Assembly: GCA_020435085.1 (NCBI GenBank)
Contig: JAGRAB010000068.1
Span: forward strand, 1 to 7,888
Origin: Bdellovibrionales bacterium
Lineage (GTDB): Bacteria; Bdellovibrionota; Bdellovibrionia; Bdellovibrionales; UBA1609
Direction: 5' to 3'
Length of the DNA: 7,888 nucleotides
In this document: positions 1 through 5,685 of the stretch, piece after piece
How positions within the stretch are numbered: position 1 is the first letter of the stretch
Layout of the letters: every line of letters starts with the position of its first letter
Notes under the pieces: model-generated
The model's input: the letters and a program-made list of their open reading frames with translations, nothing else
What the model was told of the DNA's origin: nothing
The model's database searches: none
Position numbers and translations under genes: made by a program

Positions 1-24
1 CTGGTAAAAAAAGGCGTTAAGGCT

Positions 25-103
25 AAAGTGCCACCTAACTTGCTGCTCAGATTTGCGTCATTTTTTATGACGCAAATCTGAGCAGCAAGTTAGGTGGCAC
101 TTT
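25..103. repeat. Perfect 37-bp inverted repeat, possible bidirectional terminator
   Basis: Bases 25-61 are the exact reverse complement of 67-103, leaving a TTTTT loop at 62-66. The pairing stops abruptly at 24/104. On the + strand the stem is followed by TTTTACTTTTT, a fair U-tract, so it could terminate a gene entering from the left. On the - strand only three U follow directly, and a T7 run comes about 12 nt later (complement of 6-12). The right arm touches the TAA stop (103-105) of the lipoprotein gene, so it is at least that gene's 3' end structure. A stem of 37 perfect pairs is much longer than usual intrinsic terminators and would be double-stranded enough for RNase III. A dispersed palindromic element or a fold-back assembly artefact are alternatives. 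Confidence 0.75.
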
Positions 104-933
104 TACTTTTTGAGGGGTTCGGAGGGAATGGATTTCATGTCTTCAAATTCATTCATGATTTTTTTTGTTTCAGCATCTAACTGAGGATCTTTTTTAAAGA
201 ATGGGCCTTGCCCAGATGGCCTCTTTTGCTCCCGCGCTTTGCTTTTTTTAAGATCTTCTTCGTATTTTTTCTTTTCATTAAAACTTTTTGTATAAAGACG
301 CAATTGCTCATTAAATTGATCGACCCGTTCTCTCATATTCGCATGGAAGTCTTTGCTTTTTTGTTGCATGTCAGATTCAAACTCTTTGCGTTGATCTTTT
401 TGCTTCTCAAAAAAATCTTTTCTCTCACGATCCTGTTTAGCAAAAAATTCTTTATTTTGCTCCCTGTCGGGTTTTTGCTTTTTAAACTCACCTCTTTCAG
501 TTTTAAGTTGCTCTAAAACCTGATCTCTTTGTTTCTTTTGCGTATCACGAAATTTTTTACGAACATCTTGCGATTTTTGCCGAAATCGTTCACGAATTTT
601 TCTGACCTTGCCCTGAAAAACATTTCGAATTTCATAGGGCTGTTTATTGGCTTTTCCCATAAGCTCTAAATCAAAAGCTAACTCATCATTTGCCACTTTT
701 GTTTCTTGGGGGATCTCTTTACGTAGCTCTTCTAATTGCGAACGATCCGATTTTAATGAAACTTCCTCACTGAGTTCTTGTGAATATTTTGCTGGATTTT
801 CCCACTCACTTGTCCTGGACTTTTCGCCAGTTTGACAGCCAATACTACTTAGCAATAAGGGCCCAGCTATAAAAAATGTCACAATTCTCCACAAACGGAA
901 TTTTTTGCCTTCTGACTTGAGATGAGAGTTCAT
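103..933 (-). CDS. Basic lipoprotein with 11-residue Phe repeats (unknown function)
   Basis: The protein is 276 residues from the ATG at 933. The same frame is open to a GTG at 972 (289 residues). I prefer 933 because a good promoter (940-968) lies inside the extension and because the signal peptide then has a normal shape: a basic n-region (KKFRLWR), a hydrophobic core and the lipobox S-I-G-C. The lipidated Cys is residue 33 from this start (46 in the long form). Gln at +2 gives no Asp-type inner-membrane retention signal, so the outer membrane is the likely site. The rest is a Lys/Arg/Glu/Gln-rich helix with no recognised domain. In long-form numbering, Phe occurs at 119, 130, 141, 163, then 176, 187, 198, 209, 220 and 231, with Val at 152, so the spacing is 11 apart from one 13-residue step at Pro168. 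The protein ends in Lys-Lys. I do not recognise the family. A periplasm-spanning rod is an inference. Confidence 0.8.
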   Translation of the reverse strand: MNSHLKSEGKKFRLWRIVTFFIAGPLLLSSIGCQTGEKSRTSEWENPAKYSQELSEEVSLKSDRSQLEELRKEIPQETKVANDELAFDLELMGKANKQPYEIRNVFQGKVRKIRERFRQKSQDVRKKFRDTQKKQRDQVLEQLKTERGEFKKQKPDREQNKEFFAKQDRERKDFFEKQKDQRKEFESDMQQKSKDFHANMRERVDQFNEQLRLYTKSFNEKKKYEEDLKKSKAREQKRPSGQGPFFKKDPQLDAETKKIMNEFEDMKSIPSEPLKK

Positions 934-939
934 ACATAA

Positions 940-968
940 ATGATAGAAGAGCTTTGGAGAAAACTCAA
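940..968 (-). promoter_or_regulatory. Putative sigma70 promoter of the basic lipoprotein gene
   Basis: Read on the - strand, TTGAGT (963-968) and TATCAT (940-945) are separated by exactly 17 nt. They match the -35 consensus at 4 of 6 and the -10 consensus at 5 of 6 positions. The expected transcription start, about 7 nt past the -10, falls at 933, the A of the ATG. No Shine-Dalgarno sequence precedes that ATG, so the mRNA may be leaderless. The site lies inside the extension to GTG 972 and argues against that start. Confidence 0.5.
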
Positions 969-987
969 ACACCTTTAAACTAGAATT

Positions 988-1656
988 ATGTTATTAAGCC
1001 GTGGAATTAAACATACAAAAGCTCCCAGCTATTCATTAAGAACCTCTCGTTTTATTGATCGAGATTTCCAACTAAAATACACCTCTGTCGTTCTTACAGC
1101 AGCTCTCATTGGAATTCTGGTAACTATTTTTCCGATTTACTACTTTCTCTCTCAAAACTACAATATTTTTGTCGATTTGGCCTATGAGCAAGCACCTCAA
1201 ATTCTTCACTACCTTGAGAGAGAGCGTTCTTGGGTCAATATCCTCCTTATTGCAGGATGCACAGGAACTCTTTGCTTTTTTTGGTACCTCAGTTTAAAGC
1301 TCACGAGCCGTATTGTTGGCCCCATCCAAGTCTTAAAAAATCACATCCGTGGACTCTCAAGAGGCCAATGGGCACAGGCCCCCATTCGCATTCGAGACTC
1401 TGATGAGTTCCAAGATCTTATCGATAGCTACAATTACTTTTACGATTCTTTTCGAGTCAATCTTCAAAGAGATCTTGAGCTTCTTAAAAAATTTTCTATT
1501 GATCCCAAAAATCGAGATGCTTATTTGGCATGGAGATCTCTCATCGAAGAAAAAGCCTATCAGCTGGGCCGACGAGATCTCCTTCCTGAACCAGAAATTA
1601 TTCCTTTGAGCGTCGACGGGCCTTCTGAAGAGTCCGATCAACGTCACGTTTCTTAA
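988..1656 (+). CDS. Two-TM protein with a HAMP domain and no output domain
   Basis: The protein has 222 residues. A basic cytoplasmic N-terminus (about 1-29) is followed by TM1 (about 30-54), a short periplasmic loop (about 55-81), TM2 (about 82-104) and a HAMP-like segment (about 101-155). HAMP marks are the Gly-Pro pair at 111-112 after the first helix start and Asp139-Glu140 before the second helix. After HAMP there are only about 65 residues of charged helix and tail, with no kinase, cyclase, chemoreceptor or GGDEF motif. It may therefore pass a membrane signal to a separate partner or play a structural role. The ATG at 988 is the only reasonable start, since an in-frame stop lies at 976-978 and no Shine-Dalgarno is visible. 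Divergent from the basic lipoprotein gene, its 3' end overlaps smpB on the other strand by 59 bp. Family call is solid at the HAMP level only. Confidence 0.75.
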   Translation: MLLSRGIKHTKAPSYSLRTSRFIDRDFQLKYTSVVLTAALIGILVTIFPIYYFLSQNYNIFVDLAYEQAPQILHYLERERSWVNILLIAGCTGTLCFFWYLSLKLTSRIVGPIQVLKNHIRGLSRGQWAQAPIRIRDSDEFQDLIDSYNYFYDSFRVNLQRDLELLKKFSIDPKNRDAYLAWRSLIEEKAYQLGRRDLLPEPEIIPLSVDGPSEESDQRHVS

Positions 1657-2053
1657 TCGACTCTCTCTTGTCTCCCTTTTGTTTTCCTTTTGCTAAAGCG
1701 ATTTCTAGTTTTACTTTTCCATTTTTAAAATAGATTTTTGTTGGAACACATGTTTGACCTTTTTCCCGAATGGCTCCAAAAATACGATCTAACTCTCTTC
1801 TGTGTAAGAGCAGTTTTCTTAACCTTTCTGGCTCATGATTATTATAACTACTGGCTAAATATACACTGATATGTGCATTTTGTAGATACGCCTCATCACC
1901 TTTAAAAGAAATATAGGAGTCCTTCAAGTTGACCTGTCCATTGCGCAGAGACTTAACCTCACTGCCCATCAATTCTAGCCCTGCCTCAAATTTTTCTAAT
2001 AAATGAAAATCAAAGCGTGCTTTTTTATTCTCTGTGATAATTTTGATTCCCAT
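1598..2053 (-). CDS. smpB: SsrA-binding protein SmpB
   Basis: SmpB binds tmRNA (SsrA) and brings it to stalled ribosomes for trans-translation, the tagging and release of unfinished proteins. At 151 residues it has the family length. Conserved blocks are visible: GSEVKSLRNG (30-39) followed by VNLKDSY, HEPERLRKLLLHRREL (73-88), VPTKIYF (103-109), KVKLEIALAKGK (113-124) and the basic tail KRESIKKRDVDR (129-140). That tail is known to enter the empty mRNA channel of the ribosome. It is the last gene of the operon, and its ATG follows the ksgA TAA after one base, so it is probably translated by coupling; only a weak TGAG precedes it. The codons of the tail (residues 133-151) overlap the end of the convergent HAMP gene. 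The tmRNA gene itself is not in the window. Confidence 0.97.
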   Translation of the reverse strand: MGIKIITENKKARFDFHLLEKFEAGLELMGSEVKSLRNGQVNLKDSYISFKGDEAYLQNAHISVYLASSYNNHEPERLRKLLLHRRELDRIFGAIREKGQTCVPTKIYFKNGKVKLEIALAKGKQKGDKRESIKKRDVDRTLQKARRRSKE

Positions 2054-2054
2054 T

Positions 2055-2876
2055 TTATCTCACAAACTTATTAAAAAACTGCTGCCAGTGCTCCACGGTC
2101 AATTCTTCTGCCCGCACTGTAGATGTATAACCCAAAGAAAGTAAATAAATTTCTGCCTCATGTCGATTGACTTTATTCTTACTCAATATTTCCTTCAGAT
2201 TAGATAGCAGAAACTTTCGTCTTTGGGCAAATCCTGCTTTCACGAACCCTAAGAAACTCTCAAAATTATTAATAATTGAAGCCTTTTTCTTAAATAATAA
2301 AACTCGGCTAGCAACATTTGGCGGTGGATAAAACTCATTCGGTCCAGCCTCTAAAACTGTTTCAATATCCCACCCTGCTTGAGCAATGACTGTCAGCAAA
2401 CCATACTGTTTTGATTTTGGTTGAGCAATGATTCTTTGAGCCACTTCTTTTTGAAACATTAGCACCATAGATTCTACACCAAAAGGTTGCACCGTTCGAT
2501 CAACAACAATGGAGGAAGAAATTTGGTAAGGCAAGTTACTCACTAAACACGCATTTTTTAAATTGAGAGATCCCCAATCCATCTGAAGTGCGTCTCCCTC
2601 TCGAACATCTAGTTGTTTTTCACGCCAATAACCTGCAAAGATTCGGTCTAACTCAATGACTTTTAATGGTATAGAAAGCATTAATAAATGCTCCGTCAAA
2701 GCTCCAAGCCCAGGTCCAATCTCCACTAAAGATTCTGCTTTCAGCGACTGTACCCTTTGAATGATCTTCTCAATCACTCCCGTTCCAATAAGAAAATTTT
2801 GTCCTAATGACCTTTTGGGAGAAACATTCAATATTTGAAGCTGTTTAAGAACTTTTTCTTTTTCATATTCTTTCAA
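2055..2876 (-). CDS. ksgA: 16S rRNA (A1518/A1519) dimethyladenosine transferase KsgA/RsmA
   Basis: This enzyme uses S-adenosylmethionine to dimethylate two adjacent adenines in the 3'-terminal helix of 16S rRNA, a late check on 30S assembly. The 273 residues have the expected Rossmann methyltransferase layout: RSLGQNFL (22-29), the SAM-binding VEIGPGLG (51-58), the acidic ELD (75-77), EGDAL (93-97), the catalytic NLPY (114-117), QKEVAQR (142-148), and FYPPPNVASRV (182-192) near the C-terminal helical domain. The start is TTG at 2874-2876, overlapping the tsaD TGA as TTGA. No in-frame ATG lies nearby, and GAAGGAG (2884-2890) sits 7 nt upstream, so the weak start codon has a strong ribosome site. 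The gene lies between tsaD and smpB in the operon. Confidence 0.97.
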   Translation of the reverse strand: MKEYEKEKVLKQLQILNVSPKRSLGQNFLIGTGVIEKIIQRVQSLKAESLVEIGPGLGALTEHLLMLSIPLKVIELDRIFAGYWREKQLDVREGDALQMDWGSLNLKNACLVSNLPYQISSSIVVDRTVQPFGVESMVLMFQKEVAQRIIAQPKSKQYGLLTVIAQAGWDIETVLEAGPNEFYPPPNVASRVLLFKKKASIINNFESFLGFVKAGFAQRRKFLLSNLKEILSKNKVNRHEAEIYLLSLGYTSTVRAEELTVEHWQQFFNKFVR

Positions 2877-3928
2877 CGACTGACTCCTTCAATAAAGTCA
2901 TCTTGATAAGATCTCGGCGATGGTGCGAGAGTGGCCTCTGAAAACTCTCCTCGATTGAATCGCAAAATACCGGCATAACCAATCATCGCTGCATTATCGG
3001 TACAGTATCGAATTGGCGGAATCACTACCTGAAGAGACTTTGATTGGGCCCATGAAGAAACAACCTCTCGAAGTCGAGAGTTTGCACTCACGCCTCCAGT
3101 TACAATGGCCCGCCGAGCTCCCATTTGCTCCACAGCCTTACCTAACTTATTCATAAGAGCATCTACAATTGCCTCCTGGTAACTCGCACAAAGATTTTGA
3201 ATTTCACCTTGAATTTGTTTCTCTGACATTTTTGCAATTTCATTTTGAGCTGCTGTTTTTAAACCCGAAAAACTAAAATTTAAATTTTTCTCATGAATTA
3301 AAGCTCGTGGAAAATGAAATCGATCTCGCTTTCCAGACTTGGCCAAACGATCAACAGCCACTCCTCCCGGAAAACCCAAACCAACAAGTTTTGCAAACTT
3401 ATCAAACGCCTCACCAGCAGCATCATCTAATGTTTTTCCCAAGACCCGATATTTTCCATGAGATTCCACCCAATACAACTGTGTATGCCCACCACTGATA
3501 GCAAGAGCCACATATGGAAAGGCAAATTCATCTGGTGGTGAAAATTCATTATCCTTTAAAAATGGGGCGAGTAAATGGCCTTCAAGGTGATTCACACCAA
3601 GAAATGGAATGCCTTGAGTTAATGATAACGTTTTTGCTGTCACTAACCCGACAATCAGTGAGCCCACCAGCCCCGGCCGACTTGTCACGGCAATGCCATC
3701 AATGGCTTCCCATTTGATCGTGCTTTCATTCAAACATTTTTCCACTAACGGTAAAACCTGCAGTGTATGATTGCGACTCGCAATTTCAGGGACAACTCCT
3801 CCAAATGGTTCATGAACAAGATCTTGATCTGCAGATAAAACTTTTTCAACAAATCCATCATGTCGAACAATCGCAACAGATGTGTCATCACAACTGGTTT
3901 CAAGAGCGAGTACATACTTGAACTTCAT
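2873..3928 (-). CDS. tsaD: tRNA N6-threonylcarbamoyladenosine (t6A37) transferase subunit TsaD
   Basis: TsaD (older names Gcp, YgjD) transfers threonylcarbamoyl from threonylcarbamoyl-AMP to A37 of tRNAs that read ANN codons, working with TsaB and TsaE, which are not in this window. The 351 residues are typical. The ASKHA-fold marks are ETSCDDT at 10-16, the metal-binding NHLEGH at 113-118 (His114, His118), SGGHT at 145-149, DDAAGEAFDK at 168-177, GGVSANSRLR at 278-287, and the last metal ligand in CTDNAAM (Asp311). The loop usually written T-x-G-P-G-L reads TSRPGL here, a tolerated variation. The ATG at 3928 overlaps the previous gene's stop as ATGA. No Shine-Dalgarno is visible before it, so translation probably depends on ribosomes finishing the cpoB-like gene. 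Confidence 0.97.
   Translation of the reverse strand: MKFKYVLALETSCDDTSVAIVRHDGFVEKVLSADQDLVHEPFGGVVPEIASRNHTLQVLPLVEKCLNESTIKWEAIDGIAVTSRPGLVGSLIVGLVTAKTLSLTQGIPFLGVNHLEGHLLAPFLKDNEFSPPDEFAFPYVALAISGGHTQLYWVESHGKYRVLGKTLDDAAGEAFDKFAKLVGLGFPGGVAVDRLAKSGKRDRFHFPRALIHEKNLNFSFSGLKTAAQNEIAKMSEKQIQGEIQNLCASYQEAIVDALMNKLGKAVEQMGARRAIVTGGVSANSRLREVVSSWAQSKSLQVVIPPIRYCTDNAAMIGYAGILRFNRGEFSEATLAPSPRSYQDDFIEGVSR
2884..2890 (-). promoter_or_regulatory. Strong Shine-Dalgarno deciding the TTG start of ksgA
   Basis: GAAGGAG on the - strand lies 7 nt before the TTG at 2876, inside the last codons of tsaD. It is the best ribosome site near this junction and supports the TTG start despite the rare codon. Confidence 0.75.
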
Positions 3929-4596
3929 TTGAGTTGTTTCAACCGATATTGGGCCTTTTGCGAAAGTTTTCCTTTAGGATATTTAGCAATGACTTCTTCA
4001 AAAAAAGACTTCGCTTCACTTCGCATATTTAACTCTTGAAACGAAACACCAATTTTATAAGTCGCATCGGCATACCATTTTCCCGATGGGTTCATATCTC
4101 GATATTTTTGAAATCCAACAATAGCTCGCTTCCAATCTTTCTTATTAAAAGCCTCGTCCGCTCCGGCGTAGTTTCCTTTATTTTCTCGAACTGGTGCTGG
4201 AGAGCTTACTGTTTTTTTACTTTTTAGCTGATTCACTTCTACCGTTAAAGCTTGTATTTGTGTCTCCAGTGTTCTGAGTGCTTCTTCAAAAGCCATAAGT
4301 TTTGCATTGGCTTCTGCAGAGGCTTTATTAGCATTTTCTTGATTTTGATTTTGCTCAGAAATTTGATTCCAATTATTTTCTAAAACTTCCACACGACCAC
4401 GAAGTGAGCGCATGTTTTCCTCAAAGTCATCAATTTGAGCGGCTTGCTCCGCCTTTTTAATCTGTGCCTCTGAAATTTGAGATCGCTCTTCTTTTCGCCC
4501 GCTTGAGGCTGATTCTCGAATTTGTTCACGAGTCATTAAACAACCGGTAAGTCCTACTGACACTCCAAATATGAATATGAATTTTGTTCCTTTCAC
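3925..4596 (-). CDS. CpoB/YbgF-like lipoprotein with coiled coil and TPRs
   Basis: In E. coli, CpoB (YbgF) links the Tol-Pal machine to peptidoglycan synthesis at the division site. This 223-residue protein has the same build: a coiled coil at about 38-127, a short Ser/Pro linker (about 128-140) and C-terminal TPR-like helices (about 142-215, with GADEAFNKKDWKRAIVGF and ADATYKIGVSFQ). Unlike the soluble E. coli protein it carries a lipobox, L-T-G-C with Cys19, so it should be membrane-anchored; Leu at +2 is consistent with the outer membrane. The start is GTG at 4594-4596, with the strong ribosome site GGGAGGTG (4601-4608) and a GTGA overlap with the gene before it. Its position two genes after pal supports the assignment. 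I leave the symbol empty because the sequence match is architectural. Confidence 0.85.
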   Translation of the reverse strand: MKGTKFIFIFGVSVGLTGCLMTREQIRESASSGRKEERSQISEAQIKKAEQAAQIDDFEENMRSLRGRVEVLENNWNQISEQNQNQENANKASAEANAKLMAFEEALRTLETQIQALTVEVNQLKSKKTVSSPAPVRENKGNYAGADEAFNKKDWKRAIVGFQKYRDMNPSGKWYADATYKIGVSFQELNMRSEAKSFFEEVIAKYPKGKLSQKAQYRLKQLK

Positions 4597-4904
4597 GGCA
4601 CACCTCCCGATTGAAACTTTTTTAATCGTGTCACATTTTCAGCTTTTTCTGCGAATTTTTTTGACTCAATAAAAAACTTTTTTGCTCGCTCGTTTGAATT
4701 CTCTTTATAGGCCTGCTGCCCATCTCTGTAAAGACGTTCTGCCTTTGACCAATAACCTGGAGAATACCTTGATGCCTCTGCATCTTTTGCCGCTCGCAAG
4801 GCCACGTAAGCCAGTGCGTAGTCATCATAAGGCTTGGGGCCAGCACAAGAAACAAGGCCTGCCCCTAAAAGCAAGCCTAACAAAAGTTTTCCAAGCCCTC
4901 TCAT
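4593..4904 (-). CDS. Small DUF4398-like lipoprotein
   Basis: The 103 residues begin with a clear lipoprotein signal (hydrophobic run at 6-17, lipobox V-S-C, Cys20, Ala at +2). The mature part is two amphipathic helices of the DUF4398 kind: an Ala-rich stretch (DYALAYVALRAAKDAEASRY, 28-47), a turn with SPGYW (48-52), then KAERLYRDGQQAYKENSNER (54-73) and a Lys-rich helix. In known genomes such proteins often sit beside OmpA/Pal-family genes, as here: pal ends 29 bp upstream. A role in organising or assisting Pal at the outer membrane is an inference. The ATG has AAGGA (4915-4919) 10 nt upstream. Its stop overlaps the GTG of the cpoB-like gene. Confidence 0.8.
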   Translation of the reverse strand: MRGLGKLLLGLLLGAGLVSCAGPKPYDDYALAYVALRAAKDAEASRYSPGYWSKAERLYRDGQQAYKENSNERAKKFFIESKKFAEKAENVTRLKKFQSGGVP

Positions 4905-4924
4905 GATAACGGGATCCTTAAAGG

Positions 4925-4943
4925 TCCTAAATATTAATTAGGA
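4925..4943. other. Short inverted repeat at the pal stop codon
   Basis: TCCTAA (4925-4930) and TTAGGA (4938-4943) are perfect arms around a 7-nt AT-rich loop and cover the TAA stop of pal. The hairpin is weak and has no U-tract, so it is not a good terminator. It might slow decay or reduce read-through into the following lipoprotein gene, since Pal is usually needed in larger amounts. Chance is quite possible in such AT-rich DNA. Confidence 0.3.
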
Positions 4944-5443
4944 AGTGGAACGAAGTTCGCTCTTCGATTACGTTGAAAAGCCTCTTCCGTGTCACCCATA
5001 ACAAGTGGCTTTTCTTCACCATAGCTAATAATCGTTAAACGCTTTGAATCTATACCTAGATTCACCAAATAATTTTTTACAGCTTTTGCCCGTCGTTCAC
5101 CAAGAGCCAAATTATATTCGACAGAACCTCTGTTATCGCAGTGACCTTCTACTTGAACAGTCACATTAGGGTTGGCTTTAATCCATTCTGCATTTTGGGC
5201 CAAACCTTCTCGAGCTTGGCTATTCAAAGTGGCACGATCGTATTCAAAGTTAATCGTTGTCAAACCGTTAATCTTTCCACTGTCACTCCCTTGAGGATCG
5301 TAAATGGAATCCTGAGAGGAAACACTTGGATCATTTTCCACATCTCCTGCAGCGACTCCATCTCCGCTTTTTTTCTTGCTTGAGCATGCTGTAGTAAAAG
5401 TTAAAGCCACTGTCATAAATGCTAAAAGTATGTAACGAACCAT
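4934..5443 (-). CDS. pal: Peptidoglycan-associated lipoprotein Pal
   Basis: Pal anchors the outer membrane to the cell wall and is the wall-binding end of the Tol-Pal system. The 169-residue protein has a signal peptide with lipobox T-A-C (Cys20, Ser at +2), a flexible Ser/Asp/Gly-rich linker (21-60) and one OmpA-type domain (about 61-169). The domain shows INFEYDRATL (64-73), GHCDNRGSVEYN (100-111), ERRAKAVKNYL (116-126), SYGEEKP (140-146) and QRNRRANF (157-164). Asp103 and Arg118 are at the positions that hold diaminopimelate in OmpA-family domains. The ATG has GAGGAG about 9 nt upstream. It is the first gene after a strong promoter; tolQRAB, often adjacent in proteobacteria, do not precede it here. 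Confidence 0.96.
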   Translation of the reverse strand: MVRYILLAFMTVALTFTTACSSKKKSGDGVAAGDVENDPSVSSQDSIYDPQGSDSGKINGLTTINFEYDRATLNSQAREGLAQNAEWIKANPNVTVQVEGHCDNRGSVEYNLALGERRAKAVKNYLVNLGIDSKRLTIISYGEEKPLVMGDTEEAFQRNRRANFVPLPN

Positions 5444-5481
5444 GTTGAATCACTCCTCTATGAAGAATTTGAACCTCTACA

Positions 5482-5509
5482 ATTGTAAAAAATGGCAGTT
5501 GATTGTCAA
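5482..5509 (-). promoter_or_regulatory. Near-consensus sigma70 promoter of the pal operon
   Basis: On the - strand a perfect TTGACA (5504-5509) is followed after 16 nt by TACAAT (5482-5487), 5 of 6 bases of the -10 consensus. The predicted start near 5475 gives a leader of about 30 nt with the GAGGAG site of pal. It is the strongest promoter-like sequence in the window and probably drives all six genes down to smpB, since no terminator appears between them. Confidence 0.75.
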
Positions 5510-5685
5510 ACCCTAGGTTTCAAATAAATCGAGAAAAATTGGAGATTTAGAATTTTACTCTTTTGATGGAGGTAAATTTCCCTATCTGGGTAGACGGGAT
5601 CTTGACTTTTTAGGTGGTCCGATCAAGGATAATGCTGTGTTGCGTTTTTCATCAAATGCGATCAGATATAAGCTAGGGGGTCCTG
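5510..5685. other. Intergenic region upstream of the unknown + strand gene
   Basis: These 176 bases should hold the promoter of the + strand gene at 5686. TTGACT (5602-5607) and GATAAT (5628-5633) are the best boxes, but their 20-nt spacing is too long for a confident call. TAGGTGGTCC (5611-5620) recurs as TAGGGGGTCC (5674-5683), the second copy overlapping the AGGGGG ribosome site (5675-5680). A frame open from 5517 to the stop at 5706-5708 looks slightly protein-like but has no start codon before GTG 5637. Confidence 0.4.

Noticed and set aside
25..36. A dozen bases resembling part of common cloning-vector backbone
   Set aside because: The match is short and breaks off at once; nothing else around it looks like vector.
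208..516. Hydrophobic + strand open frame with many Phe, Leu and Ile
   Set aside because: It is the mirror of the Lys/Glu-rich codons of the lipoprotein on the - strand; it has no ribosome site and its pattern follows that gene's 11-residue repeat.
933..972. N-terminal extension of the basic lipoprotein to GTG 972
   Set aside because: It contains a good promoter, would add an unusual 13-residue start before the signal peptide, and has no better ribosome site than the ATG at 933.
1357..1647. Open - strand frame inside the HAMP gene
   Set aside because: It has no ribosome site or recognisable protein features and conflicts with the well-formed HAMP reading frame and with smpB.
4631..4906. Alternative frames on both strands within the DUF4398-like gene
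   Set aside because: They are shadows: the real frame has a lipobox, a ribosome site and overlaps that fit the operon.
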